Assembly (NCBI GenBank): GCA_025698895.1
Contig: JAILWO010000002.1
Coordinates: 1,426,001-1,490,000 of the forward strand
Length of the DNA stretch: 64,000 nt
Source: Rhizobiaceae bacterium
Lineage (GTDB): Bacteria > Pseudomonadota > Alphaproteobacteria > Rhizobiales > Rhizobiaceae
Direction of reading: 5' to 3'
The stretch's first letter is position 1. Each line of letters opens with the position of its first letter. The notes beneath the pieces were generated by a model. That model was given only the letters and a program-made list of their open reading frames with translations. It ran no database searches and was not told the DNA's origin. Of the stretch, positions 18,806 through 31,041 are shown one piece after another. Position numbers and translations under genes: made by a program.

Positions 18806-18913
18806 CGACACTTTCACAGATTCGTTTTTGCCCTGACGCCATTGTCGGCCAGCGCCGGCGTCAGGTCGAGTCGGGACCCTGCTTCTTCACAGGACGCGGT
18901 ATGCCCCGGAGGC

Positions 18914-20926
18914 CTATTCGAACTCCATGATGACCGCGTCCACCGAAAGGCTCTCGCCGGGCTCGGCGTTGATCTTCGCGACGGTCAGGTCGCGCTCGGC
19001 ACGAAGCACGTTCTCCATCTTCATGGCCTCGACCACGGCAAGCGTCTCGCCGGTCTTGACCTCCTGGCCTACCGTCACCGCGATCGACACGACCATGCCC
19101 GGCATCGGGCACAGGAGCATGTTGGAAAGGTCCGGAGGCAGTTTGACCGGCATCAGCGCATCGAGTTCGGCCGTGCGCGGAATCATTACGCGCGCTTCGA
19201 CCGACAGGCCTTGCCATGCCAGGCGAACGCCGTTCGCCACCGGGCGGATCTTGACCGCGATTTCGCGCGACCCGATCGTGCCGCGCCAGACCGGCTCACC
19301 CGGTCGCCAGTCGGAGCGCAGCGTCACCGGTTGGCCGCCATCCACCGAGAGATCGACTTCCTGCGGAACCGACACCATGCCGTCGATGATCGAGACCTTG
19401 AGCCGTTCGTCGCCGACCCGCACTACCCAATCCTTACGGAACGCGCCCGAATGCGGCGCGAGACGGCCGGTCAACCGGTCGAGACGATCGCACCTGATGA
19501 ACTCGACCGACGCGGCCACCAGCGCCAAGGTCTCCAGTTCCTCCCGCGAGGGGGTCGTCGGTTGAAAGCCGTCGGGATATTCCTCGGCGATGAAGGCGGT
19601 CGACAGCCGCCCTTCGCGCCAACGCGGATGCCGCATCAGCGCGGCCAGGAAAGGAATATTGTGTTCGATGCCCTCGACGACGAACTCGTCGAGCGCCCGC
19701 GACATGGCGTCGATAGCTGCCTCACGGTCCGGCGCCCAGCTGCACAGCTTGGCGATCATGGGATCGTAGAACATGGAGATTTCCGAGCCTTCGGCAACGC
19801 CGGTGTCGTTCCTGATGACGACGTCGCCGTCCCTGCCCTCTTCCGGCGGCCGATAGCTCGTGAGCCGGCCGATCGACGGCAGGAAATTGCGGAACGGGTC
19901 TTCCGCGTACAGGCGGCTCTCCACCGCCCAGCCATTCAGCGTGACGTCATCCTGTCGGATCGACAGTTTTTCGCCCGCGGCGACCCGGATCATCTGCTCA
20001 ACGAGGTCGATCCCGGTGATCAGCTCCGTCACCGGATGCTCGACCTGCAGCCGCGTATTCATTTCCAAGAAATAGAAGTTGCGGTCCTTGTCGACGATGA
20101 ACTCGACCGTGCCCGCGCTCTGGTAGTCGACGGCCTTGGCGAGCGCCACGGACTGTTCGCCCATTGCCCTGCGCGTCGCCTCGTCCAGGAAGGGTGACGG
20201 CGCCTCCTCGACGACCTTCTGGTTCCGCCGCTGGATCGAACATTCGCGCTCACCCAGATAGATGACGTTGCCATGGGCGTCGCCGAGCACCTGGATCTCG
20301 ATGTGGCGTGGATCGATGATGAATTTCTCGATGAAGATGCGATCGTCGCCGAAGGACGATTTCGCCTCGTTGCGCGAAGACTGGAAGCCTTCGCGCGTCT
20401 CCGCCTCGTTCCAGGCGATCCGCATGCCCTTGCCGCCGCCGCCGGCCGACGCCTTCAGCATAACGGGATAGCCGATCTCGGTCGCGATCTTGACCGCATG
20501 ATCGGCGTCCTCGATCAGGCCGAGAAAGCCCGGAACGGTGTTCACCTTCGCCTCGTTGGCGAACTTCTTTGATTCGATCTTGTCGCCCATGGCCGTGATC
20601 GCCCTGGGCTTGGGGCCGATGAAGACGATGCCTTCCCTCTCCAGCGCCTCGCAGAACCCGGCTCTTTCCGACAGGAATCCGTAGCCGGGATGGACCGCTT
20701 CCGCGCCGGTCTGCCTGCAGGCCCCCATAATCCGTTCGCCAAGCAGATAGGACTGCGCGGCGGGCGCCGCGCCGATATGAACCGCTTCGTCCGCCATCTC
20801 GACATGAACCGCGTCGCGGTCCGCGTCGGAATAGACCGCGACCGTCGCTATTCCCATGCGTTTGGCGGTCTTGATGACCCGGCAGGCGATCTCGCCGCGG
20901 TTGGCGATCAGAATTTTCTTGAACAT
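18914..20926 (-). CDS. pccA: Propionyl-CoA carboxylase alpha (biotin-containing) subunit
   Basis: A 670-residue acyl-CoA carboxylase alpha chain. The biotin carboxylase domain spans about 1-445 (start MFKKILIANRGEIACRV, glycine-rich ATP loop SAGGGGKGM, catalytic EMNTRLQVEH); a BT linker follows, and a C-terminal biotinyl domain carries the biotinylated lysine at residue 636 in EAMKMEN. With PccB it converts propionyl-CoA to methylmalonyl-CoA. The beta subunit is not in this window. Length and opening residues fit rhizobial PccA; the 3-methylcrotonyl-CoA carboxylase alpha subunit is the main alternative. Confidence 0.92.
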   Translation of the reverse strand: MFKKILIANRGEIACRVIKTAKRMGIATVAVYSDADRDAVHVEMADEAVHIGAAPAAQSYLLGERIMGACRQTGAEAVHPGYGFLSERAGFCEALEREGIVFIGPKPRAITAMGDKIESKKFANEAKVNTVPGFLGLIEDADHAVKIATEIGYPVMLKASAGGGGKGMRIAWNEAETREGFQSSRNEAKSSFGDDRIFIEKFIIDPRHIEIQVLGDAHGNVIYLGERECSIQRRNQKVVEEAPSPFLDEATRRAMGEQSVALAKAVDYQSAGTVEFIVDKDRNFYFLEMNTRLQVEHPVTELITGIDLVEQMIRVAAGEKLSIRQDDVTLNGWAVESRLYAEDPFRNFLPSIGRLTSYRPPEEGRDGDVVIRNDTGVAEGSEISMFYDPMIAKLCSWAPDREAAIDAMSRALDEFVVEGIEHNIPFLAALMRHPRWREGRLSTAFIAEEYPDGFQPTTPSREELETLALVAASVEFIRCDRLDRLTGRLAPHSGAFRKDWVVRVGDERLKVSIIDGMVSVPQEVDLSVDGGQPVTLRSDWRPGEPVWRGTIGSREIAVKIRPVANGVRLAWQGLSVEARVMIPRTAELDALMPVKLPPDLSNMLLCPMPGMVVSIAVTVGQEVKTGETLAVVEAMKMENVLRAERDLTVAKINAEPGESLSVDAVIMEFE

Positions 20927-21109
20927 GTGCGCGAACGTCCTCCCGAAGGCGGTTCGTTCTTATTCGCAAGCGAAAAGCGGCTCAAGCCGCGCTGGCGCAT
21001 TCCGGCTCTGCCCGGATTGTCCGTGGCTTCCAGCGACCGGATCGCGGCGGCTTGATCCGACCCGTGAAACCTGAAAACGTGCGGCAACAAAATCGGGAGA
21101 CGCATAAGG

Positions 21110-22237
21110 ATGAAGACACGCGCCGCCGTCGCCGTTGCAGCAGGCAAGCCGCTGGAAATCATGGAGGTCGACCTGGAAGGCCCCCGCGAAGGCGAGGTCC
21201 TGATCGAGGTCAAGGCGACGGGCATCTGCCACACCGACGAATTCACCCTGTCCGGCGCCGATCCGGAAGGGCTGTTTCCAGCGATACTCGGCCATGAGGG
21301 CGCCGGTGTCGTGGTCGATGTCGGCAAGGGCGTCACGACCGTGAAGAAGGGCGATCACGTCATCCCGCTCTACACGCCGGAATGCCGCCAGTGCCCATCC
21401 TGCCTGTCGCGCAAGACCAATCTGTGCACCGCGATCCGTTCGACGCAGGGCCAGGGGCTGATGCCCGACGGCACCAGCCGCTTCTCGATCGGCAAGGACA
21501 GGCTGTTCCACTACATGGGCTGCTCGACCTTCTCCAACTTCACCGTGCTGCCCGAGATCGCGGTGGCCAAGGTCAATCCGGACGCGCCGTTCGACACGAT
21601 CTGCTATATCGGCTGCGGCGTCACGACCGGTGTCGGCGCCGTCTTCAACACGGCGAAGGTCGAGCAGGGCGCGACCGCCGCCGTGTTCGGCCTGGGCGGC
21701 ATCGGTCTCAACGTGATCCAGGGCCTGAAGCTCGCCGGCGCCGACATGATCATCGGTGTCGACATCAACAACGACAAGAAGGAGTGGGGCGAGAGGTTCG
21801 GGATGACGCATTTCGTCAATCCGAACGAGATCGACGGCGACGTCGTGGCCCATATCGTCAACCTGACAAAACGCGGCGCCGACCAGATCGGCGGGGCCGA
21901 CTACACCTTCGATTGCACCGGAAACGTGAAGGTCATGCGCCAGGCGCTGGAATGCGCGCATCGCGGCTGGGGCGAATCCATCATCATCGGCGTTGCCGGC
22001 GCCGGACAGGAAATCTCCACCCGTCCCTTCCAGCTCGTCACCGGCCGCGTATGGAAGGGTACGGCCTTCGGCGGGGCGCGCGGGCGAACCGACGTTCCGC
22101 GAATCGTCGATTGGTATATGGATGGCAAGATCCAGATCGACCCGATGATCACCCATCGCCTGTCGCTGGACGAGATCAACAAGGGATTCGACCTCATGCA
22201 TGCGGGCGAGAGCATCCGCAGCGTCGTGGTCTATTGA
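21110..22237 (+). CDS. frmA: S-(hydroxymethyl)glutathione dehydrogenase / class III alcohol dehydrogenase
   Basis: Oxidises S-hydroxymethylglutathione (formaldehyde plus glutathione) to S-formylglutathione with NAD+. At 375 residues it has the class III zinc ADH layout: catalytic zinc Cys in [18 protein letters not shown], four-cysteine structural zinc loop ([15 protein letters not shown]) and NAD Rossmann motif GLGGIGLNV. It heads a five-gene forward operon that also contains the next pathway enzyme, S-formylglutathione hydrolase. The start [12 protein letters not shown] is the standard one; GGGAG lies about 10 bases upstream. Confidence 0.97.
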   Translation: MKTRAAVAVAAGKPLEIMEVDLEGPREGEVLIEVKATGICHTDEFTLSGADPEGLFPAILGHEGAGVVVDVGKGVTTVKKGDHVIPLYTPECRQCPSCLSRKTNLCTAIRSTQGQGLMPDGTSRFSIGKDRLFHYMGCSTFSNFTVLPEIAVAKVNPDAPFDTICYIGCGVTTGVGAVFNTAKVEQGATAAVFGLGGIGLNVIQGLKLAGADMIIGVDINNDKKEWGERFGMTHFVNPNEIDGDVVAHIVNLTKRGADQIGGADYTFDCTGNVKVMRQALECAHRGWGESIIIGVAGAGQEISTRPFQLVTGRVWKGTAFGGARGRTDVPRIVDWYMDGKIQIDPMITHRLSLDEINKGFDLMHAGESIRSVVVY

Positions 22238-22265
22238 TGCCACTGACAAGGAAGGACATTCACCC

Positions 22266-22859
22266 ATGAGCACTTGGCTGCTGGAAGAGACCGGCAAGAG
22301 CGAAGAACCGAAGCAGTCCGGCCCGATCGAGACGCTGTTCTTCAAGAGCCGCAATGTCATCGTCACCGGCGAGATCAACGATAAGCTGGCGCAGCGCACC
22401 GTCACGCAGCTTCTCGCACTGGCCGAGGACAGCGACGCGCCGATCAACATGTTCATCTCCTCGCCGGGCGGCCACGTGGAGTCCGGCGACATGGTCCACG
22501 ACATCATCAAGTTCATCCGGCCGACCGTGCGCACGATCGGCAGCGGCTGGGTCGCGAGCGCCGGCGCGCTGATCTTCGTCGGAGCCCAGCGCGAAAACCG
22601 CTACTGCCTGCCCAACACGCGCTTCCTGCTGCACGAGCCGAGTGGCGGCGTGCGCGGATCGGCATCGGACATCCAGATCCAGGCCGAACAGGTCATACGG
22701 ATGCGTGAGCGTTTCGCCCGGCTTTTCGGCGCGGCGACCGGGCAGCCGCCGGAAAAGATCCTCAAGGACACACATCGCGACTTCTGGCTCACCACCGACG
22801 AGGCGGTCGAATACGGCCTGCTCGGAACAGTCATCAGTTCGGTTAACGAACTCAGGTAG
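22266..22859 (+). CDS. ClpP-like serine protease in formaldehyde operon
   Basis: A 197-residue S14-family protein. The catalytic triad is complete: Ser98 in WVASAGALIF, His123 in RFLLHEPSGG and Asp172 in DTHRDFW, and the oxyanion loop SSPGGHV is present (residues 65-71). It lacks the usual N-terminal signature of housekeeping ClpP (VPMVIEQ) and no clpX is adjacent, so it is a divergent paralogue. ATG 22266 is 28 bases after frmA. Function in formaldehyde metabolism is unknown; it may degrade damaged proteins, but that is inference. Confidence 0.88.
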   Translation: MSTWLLEETGKSEEPKQSGPIETLFFKSRNVIVTGEINDKLAQRTVTQLLALAEDSDAPINMFISSPGGHVESGDMVHDIIKFIRPTVRTIGSGWVASAGALIFVGAQRENRYCLPNTRFLLHEPSGGVRGSASDIQIQAEQVIRMRERFARLFGAATGQPPEKILKDTHRDFWLTTDEAVEYGLLGTVISSVNELR

Positions 22860-22924
22860 CGCAAAGCCTGCCGCAACCGATGGAGGGGTCGTCGCATGCC
22901 GCCTGGCGACCCCGAGGGATAGAG

Positions 22925-23947
22925 ATGCTGTTTGCACCCACGATCGCCGGCAGCCTGCCCAAGCCTGGCTGGCTGGCCGAGACCGAGAAGCTCTGGCCGA
23001 AATGGCTCCATGAAGGCGAGGCGCTCGAACGGGCCAAGCGCGATGCCGCGCTCGTCTGGATCAAGGAGCAGGAGGACGCCGGCATCGCCACCGTTTCGGA
23101 CGGCGAGCAGTTCCGGCGCCACTTCGTGCACGGTTTTCTCGAGACCGTCGAAGGCATCGACTGGCAGTTGATGACGCGCATGGGCATTCGCAACAACCGC
23201 TACGAGGCGGATGTGCCGACCGTTACCGGCAGGCTGCGCCGCCCCAAGCCGGTCCATCGGGACGAGGCCGCGTTCTGCCGGACGCATACGCAACGCAAGC
23301 TGAAGTGGACGCTGCCCGGCCCGATGACGATCTGCGACACGCTGGCCGACGGCCACTACGGCCGCCGCGCCGACATGGCGATGGCTTTCGCCGAAATCCT
23401 CAACGAGGAGGCCCGCGAGCTCGAAGCGGTCGGCGTCGATGTCATCCAGTTCGACGAACCCGCCTTCAACGTCTTCATGGACGAGGTGAACGAATGGGGC
23501 GTGACCGCGCTCGAGCGCGCCGCCCAGGGGCTGAACTGCGAGACAGCGGTCCACATCTGCTACGGCTACGGTATCGAGGCCAACATCAAGTGGAAGGAGA
23601 CGCTGGGCTCGGAATGGCGCCAGTACGAGGCGATCTTTCCCGCCCTCAATCGCTCCGCGATCCGGCAGGTCTCCCTGGAATGCGCCAACTCGCGTGTCCC
23701 GATCTCGCTGATCGAGCTTCTCTCGGACAAGGTGCTGCTGGTCGGCGCGATCGATGTGGCGTCGACGGCGGTCGAGACTCCCGAGCAGGTCGCCGGCGTC
23801 ATCGCCGAGGCGCTGAAGCACGCCGAGGCCGAGCGTATCCAGCCTTGCACGAATTGCGGCATGGCGCCGCTTTCGCGCGAAGTCGCGGCAGGCAAGTTGC
23901 GGGCGCTCGGCGCGGGCGCGGAACTGGCGAGGCGTACGCTTGCCTGA
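22925..23947 (+). CDS. Core-MetE-type cobalamin-independent methionine synthase family protein
   Basis: A 340-residue homologue of only the C-terminal catalytic barrel of MetE. Zinc ligands are conserved: His210 and Cys212 (VHICYGYG), Glu252 (VSLECANS) and a Cys in CTNCGM near 311; FDEPAF matches the substrate-binding acidic pair. The N-terminal folate-binding half of full-length MetE is absent, so the methyl donor may not be methyl-tetrahydrofolate. The start MLFAPTIAGSLPKPGWL fits the family and has CGAGGGA upstream. It overlaps the next gene's TTG start by eight bases. Exact reaction unknown. Confidence 0.85.
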   Translation: MLFAPTIAGSLPKPGWLAETEKLWPKWLHEGEALERAKRDAALVWIKEQEDAGIATVSDGEQFRRHFVHGFLETVEGIDWQLMTRMGIRNNRYEADVPTVTGRLRRPKPVHRDEAAFCRTHTQRKLKWTLPGPMTICDTLADGHYGRRADMAMAFAEILNEEARELEAVGVDVIQFDEPAFNVFMDEVNEWGVTALERAAQGLNCETAVHICYGYGIEANIKWKETLGSEWRQYEAIFPALNRSAIRQVSLECANSRVPISLIELLSDKVLLVGAIDVASTAVETPEQVAGVIAEALKHAEAERIQPCTNCGMAPLSREVAAGKLRALGAGAELARRTLA

Positions 23948-24428
23948 AGGTCGTCCGCATATCCTGGTCGATGCCGATGCCTGTCCGGTCAAGGACGAAG
24001 CAGTCAGGGTCGCCGAACGCCACGGGCTTGTGGTCACATTCGTTTCAAACGGAGGCTTGCGACCATCGCGCGATCCGATGGTCAGGCATGTCGTGGTGTC
24101 GAAAGGCGCGGACGCCGCGGACGACTGGATCGTCGACAACGCGGCCGCGGGCGACATCGTCGTCACAGCCGACGTGCCGCTGGCGGCCCGCGTCGTCGAA
24201 CTCGGAGCGACCGCCCTTTCACCGGCGGGCCGTATGTTCACGACCAGTTCGATCGGTATGGCGGTCGCCATGCGCGACCTCAAGCAACATCTTCGCGAAG
24301 CCGGTGAAATAGCTGGTTTCAATCCGCAATTCTCGGCAAAGGATCGCTCGGCATTCCTGTCCGCGCTTGATCGTGCGGTGCGCCGGGCGGGACATTTGCC
24401 GGCACCCGGACACGGCAGGCCTGAATGA
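23940..24428 (+). CDS. YaiI/YqxD family protein (DUF188)
   Basis: A 162-residue member of UPF0178, with the family motif ILVDADACPVKDE near the N-terminus and VTADVPLAARVVELGA in the middle. The fold is PIN/NYN-like, suggesting a nuclease, but activity is unproven. The start is a TTG overlapping the end of the MetE-like gene, and its stop overlaps the fghA start (ATGA), so translation is coupled on both sides. Its tight placement in a formaldehyde operon is unexplained. Confidence 0.88.
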   Translation: MPEGRPHILVDADACPVKDEAVRVAERHGLVVTFVSNGGLRPSRDPMVRHVVVSKGADAADDWIVDNAAAGDIVVTADVPLAARVVELGATALSPAGRMFTTSSIGMAVAMRDLKQHLREAGEIAGFNPQFSAKDRSAFLSALDRAVRRAGHLPAPGHGRPE

Positions 24429-25273
24429 ACACACAACTGAAGACTGTTTCTACCTCCCGCTCGCATGGCGGCGTTCAGGGCGTCTACACGCACGCTTCTT
24501 CCGCCTGTGCCTGCGACATGACTTTCGCGGTCTACGTGCCGCCTCAGGCGGAAGAAGGACCCTGCCCCGTGGTCTGGTATCTTTCGGGACTGACCTGCAC
24601 GCACCAGAACGTCATGGACAAGGGCGAGTACCGCAGCATGGCCGCCGAGCTCGGGCTAGTCGTGGTCTGTCCCGATACAAGCCCGCGCGGCGACACCGTC
24701 CCCGATGAGAAGGACAACTGGCAGTTCGGGTCCGGCGCGGGGTTTTATGTAGACGCGACAGAGGAACCCTATTCGCGAAACTACCGCATGTATTCCTACG
24801 TCCTCGACGAACTGCCCCGCCTGATCGCCGCGAACTTTCCGGCCGATATGTCCAGGCAGTCCATATTCGGCCATTCGATGGGCGGGCATGGCGCGCTTAC
24901 CATGGCGCTGCGCAATCCCGACCGGTTCAGGTCCTGTTCGGCCTTTGCTCCGATCGTCCATCCCATGACGGCCGGCTGGTCGAAGTCGGCCTTCGAGAAA
25001 TATCTGGGCGCTGACGAGCAGAACTGGCGTGGCCATGATGCGGTGGCGCTGATCGAGGACGGCTGCCGCTTCGGCGAATTCCTGGTCGATCAGGGGACCG
25101 CCGACGGCTTCCTGGACGATGGCCTGAGGCCCTGGCTGCTCGAGGATGCCTGCCGGAAGGCCGGCATTCCGCTTACCCTACGCATGCAGGAGGGCTACGA
25201 CCATTCCTATTTCTTCATCTCGACCTTCATGGGCGACCATCTGCGCTGGCATGCCGAGCGGTTGGCGGCTTGA
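24425..25273 (+). CDS. fghA: S-formylglutathione hydrolase
   Basis: Hydrolyses S-formylglutathione to formate and glutathione, the second step after FrmA. A 282-residue alpha/beta hydrolase of the esterase D family: nucleophile Ser151 in FGHSMGGHG, acid Asp in the DQGTADGF loop and His in GYDHSYFF. The segment YLSGLTCTHQN is diagnostic for the family. It ends the frmA operon; its ATG overlaps the DUF188 stop by four bases. Confidence 0.97.
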   Translation: MNTQLKTVSTSRSHGGVQGVYTHASSACACDMTFAVYVPPQAEEGPCPVVWYLSGLTCTHQNVMDKGEYRSMAAELGLVVVCPDTSPRGDTVPDEKDNWQFGSGAGFYVDATEEPYSRNYRMYSYVLDELPRLIAANFPADMSRQSIFGHSMGGHGALTMALRNPDRFRSCSAFAPIVHPMTAGWSKSAFEKYLGADEQNWRGHDAVALIEDGCRFGEFLVDQGTADGFLDDGLRPWLLEDACRKAGIPLTLRMQEGYDHSYFFISTFMGDHLRWHAERLAA

Positions 25274-25387
25274 CGCGGACGGGACAGTTTGCGTCTCTCC
25301 TCGCGATTGCGGGAGGCTTGCGGCGTGTTACGGATAGCCGAAGCTCGACCCGGTGACGAAGGCGAGAATTACAAGGCGGACGGCGAT

Positions 25388-25771
25388 ATGGCCATCATCA
25401 GGACGCTGCGGAACGAACCGCCGGACGACGACACGCTGGGAGGCCGGCTGTCGCGCACGCGCGACGCCGTGGGCATGAGCGCGACGGCACTGGCGCGACG
25501 CGTCGGCGTCAAGCCGGCCACGATTCTGGCATGGGAGAGCGACCGCTCGGAACCGAATGTCGAGAAGCTTTCGCTTCTGGCGGGCGTGCTCGATGTCAAC
25601 ATGATCTGGCTCCTGCACGGCGTCGGGGACGCACCGACCGACGAAATCGGCCCCGACCCCCTCGCGGCCATCTCCGTGCAGCTCGAGCGGCTGCGCCGCA
25701 TCCACGAGGATACCGGTCAGATCATCGAGCGTCTGCACCGCGAGCTGGCCCGCCTGAACGGCGAGCGTTGA
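25388..25771 (+). CDS. XRE-family helix-turn-helix transcriptional regulator
   Basis: A 127-residue protein with one Cro/C1-type HTH (about residues 18-80: LSRTRDAVGMSATALARRVG and ILAWESDRSEPNVEKL), then a C-terminal coiled-coil-like helix rich in Arg/Glu. ATG 25388 is preceded by AAGGCGG; the frame is open about 100 bases further upstream without homology. It lies 114 bases after fghA and 86 bases before the glycine riboswitch, so it could belong to either neighbour or be independent. Target genes unknown. Confidence 0.82.
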   Translation: MAIIRTLRNEPPDDDTLGGRLSRTRDAVGMSATALARRVGVKPATILAWESDRSEPNVEKLSLLAGVLDVNMIWLLHGVGDAPTDEIGPDPLAAISVQLERLRRIHEDTGQIIERLHRELARLNGER

Positions 25772-25856
25772 TCGCTTCGGCGCTAAGTGCCGTTCCGGCA
25801 GGTGACAAGCGCGACGGACTGATCTAGGCTTGGAATCGTCGCGGGCGCCAATGCCC

Positions 25857-26043
25857 GGTCCGGTCGCGGGAGAGAGCAGCCTTGGCTGCCGCCGAAGGGG
25901 AAATCGCCCGAAATCTCTCAGGCAAAAGAACCGTGTCCGGATAAGACGACTCTGGAAAGTCGGGGGAAACCCCGCGCCGAAGGTGTAAGTGCGATCGACA
26001 GGGTTCCGGTCGCGCGAGTCTCTCAGGCTTCCGACAGAGGGGC
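25857..26043 (+). ncRNA. Tandem glycine riboswitch (gcvT element)
   Basis: Two consecutive glycine aptamers upstream of gcvT. Aptamer I (about 25857-25939) shows GCGGGAGAGAGC, GCCGAAGGGG and AATCTCTCAGGCAAAAGAAC; after a short linker, aptamer II (about 25946-26043) shows GACTCTGGAAAGTC, GCGCCGAAGGTG and GAGTCTCTCAGG. Both match the conserved glycine-riboswitch cores. A stem ATCCGCC/GGCGGAT (26051-26068) follows, then the gcvT ribosome site CTCCGGAGG (26081-26089). Known riboswitches of this kind turn on glycine cleavage when glycine is abundant; whether control here is transcriptional or translational is not resolved. Confidence 0.95.
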
Positions 26044-26093
26044 GCGAATGATCCGCCATGTGGCGGATTTGAATGCGCGACTCCGGAGGCTGG

Positions 26094-27206
26094 ATGACGA
26101 ATACCGATACGGGCGAGCTCAGGCGACTGCCGCTTCACGACATCCATGAGGCCGCCGGTGCCCGATTCGGGGCATTCGCCGGCTGGTTCATGCCGCTGAC
26201 CTATCCGGCCGGTGTCATGAAGGAGCATCTTCACACGCGCCAAAAGGCCGGCCTCTTCGACATCTCTCACATGAAGCTGTTCGAAGTGCGGGGCGCCGAC
26301 GCGGCGGCTTTCCTTTCCAAGGCTTGCCCGTTCGACGCGCAAGCCCTGCCGGCTGGGGTGTCCAAATATACCCTGCTGCTTGCCGAGGATGCGGGGATCC
26401 TCGACGATCTGATCGTCACGCGACTCGCGCCGGACCGTTTCATGGTCGTGGCCAATGCCGGCAACGCCGAAAGCGACGAAGCCGAACTGCGACGAAGAGC
26501 ATCCGGTTTCGACGCGACCGTCACCCCGCTTGAAAGGGTCTTTCTGGCCCTTCAGGGGCCGGCCGCAGAAATCGTGATGAAAAGCGTCGGCATCGACCTG
26601 TCCGACCTCGTCTTCATGACCGGCAGGGAATTGCCCTCCGGCTGGTTCGTGACCCGCTCTGGCTATACTGGCGAGGATGGCTTCGAGATCGCGCTCCCGG
26701 TGGAGGATGCGGCCGGACTGGTCGAACGCCTGCTGGGCGACGATGCCGTCGAATGGATCGGGCTTGCCGCCCGCGACAGCCTGCGTCTCGAGGCCGGGCT
26801 GTGTCTCCACGGGCAGGACATCGCCCCGGACACCGATCCGGTCGAGGCCGGCCTGCTGTGGGCCATACCGAAATCCGTTCGATCCGATGGCGCCTTCGTC
26901 GGCGCCGATGGTCTGCGCGACCGCATCGCGGAAGGCTCCGGTCGCAAGCGCGTGGGCCTGAAGCCGGACGGACGACAGCCCGTCAGGGCGGGAACCGAGC
27001 TGTTCGACGAGAAGGGAACGCCGGTCGGACGGGTCACGTCAGGCGGCTTCGGGCCAAGTGCCGGTCATCCCGTCGCGATGGGTTATGTGACGCGCGAACT
27101 CGCCTCTCCCGGCACCCGCCTCCTCGCGCGGGTTCGCGGCAACAGCCTGCCGGTCGACGTCGTCGCCCTTCCCTTCATGCCGCATCGCTATCGCAAAGGA
27201 GCCTGA
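26094..27206 (+). CDS. gcvT: Glycine cleavage system T protein (aminomethyltransferase)
   Basis: Transfers the methylene group from aminomethyl-lipoyl-H protein to tetrahydrofolate, releasing ammonia. 370 residues with the GcvT family opening [20 protein letters not shown], the GLFDISHM motif and the C-terminal barrel GVTSGG-like segment [11 protein letters not shown]. The ATG at 26094 follows CGGAGG with ideal spacing; an ATG at 26073 is an unlikely alternative. First gene of gcvT-gcvH-gcvP, directly behind the tandem glycine riboswitch. Confidence 0.97.
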   Translation: MTNTDTGELRRLPLHDIHEAAGARFGAFAGWFMPLTYPAGVMKEHLHTRQKAGLFDISHMKLFEVRGADAAAFLSKACPFDAQALPAGVSKYTLLLAEDAGILDDLIVTRLAPDRFMVVANAGNAESDEAELRRRASGFDATVTPLERVFLALQGPAAEIVMKSVGIDLSDLVFMTGRELPSGWFVTRSGYTGEDGFEIALPVEDAAGLVERLLGDDAVEWIGLAARDSLRLEAGLCLHGQDIAPDTDPVEAGLLWAIPKSVRSDGAFVGADGLRDRIAEGSGRKRVGLKPDGRQPVRAGTELFDEKGTPVGRVTSGGFGPSAGHPVAMGYVTRELASPGTRLLARVRGNSLPVDVVALPFMPHRYRKGA

Positions 27207-27208
27207 GC

Positions 27209-27574
27209 ATGGCCAAGACCTACTACACCCCCGACCACGAATGGCTTCGCGTCGAGGGGACGACCGCGACAGTCGGCATCACCAATCACGCGCAGGAACA
27301 GTTGGGCGATCTGGTCTTCGTCGAGTTGCCCGAGGCGGGAAAGACCGTCTCCCGGGGCGATGTGGTCGTGGTCGTGGAGTCGGTGAAAGCCGCATCGGAC
27401 GTCTACGCGCCCGTCGACGGCGAGATCGTCTCGGCGAACGACCAGCTCGGCTCGGAACCCGGCCTCGTCAACCAGTCGGCCGAGGACGAAGGCTGGCTGT
27501 GGAAGATGAAACTGTCCGACGAGAGCCAGCTGGAAAGCCTGCTGGACGAAGCCGCCTACAAGGCAACCCTTTGA
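27209..27574 (+). CDS. gcvH: Glycine cleavage system H protein
   Basis: Lipoyl carrier protein that shuttles the aminomethyl intermediate among P, T and L proteins. 121 residues; the lipoylated lysine is Lys60 in [14 protein letters not shown]. It starts two bases after the gcvT stop and ends 31 bases before gcvP. The L protein (lipoamide dehydrogenase) is not encoded nearby and is presumably shared with other complexes. Confidence 0.98.
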   Translation: MAKTYYTPDHEWLRVEGTTATVGITNHAQEQLGDLVFVELPEAGKTVSRGDVVVVVESVKAASDVYAPVDGEIVSANDQLGSEPGLVNQSAEDEGWLWKMKLSDESQLESLLDEAAYKATL

Positions 27575-27605
27575 CCATCACGCGAACCACCGCGGGGAGC
27601 ACGTC

Positions 27606-30383
<2,778 letters not shown>

Positions 30384-30399
30384 CCGAATGGCCAAGCGC

Positions 30400-30439
30400 G
30401 CGAGGCACGACGACCCTTGCGCCTCGCCTGTTATTTGAC
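30400..30439 (+). terminator. Possible weak terminator after gcvP
   Basis: GCGAGGC (30400-30406) and GCCTCGC (30421-30427) can pair across a 14-base loop, followed by CTGTTATTT. The U-tract is poor, so this may be only a partial terminator between gcvP and the glnB control region. Confidence 0.35.
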
Positions 30440-30444
30440 CAATC

Positions 30445-30461
30445 TGCCTAGTCAGTAGGCA
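30445..30461 (+). promoter_or_regulatory. NtrC-like binding dyad upstream of glnB
   Basis: TGCCTAGTCAGTAGGCA is a perfect 17-base palindrome (six-base arms, five-base centre) that fits the NtrC half-site rule TGC-N11-GCA. It lies about 140 bases upstream of the -24/-12 promoter, a normal enhancer distance. Confidence 0.65.
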
Positions 30462-30558
30462 CACCGGTCATCGGGATGACGTCCGCGTCGCGCCCCAGGG
30501 GCGCGGCTGCGGCCGGTTCGGTCGCCAGACCCCCGCGTGACGCTGGGTGACTGCTTGA

Positions 30559-31002
<444 letters not shown>

Positions 31003-31041
31003 CCGGTTCACAAGTTTATCTCAGGGAATGGAAAGCACCAA

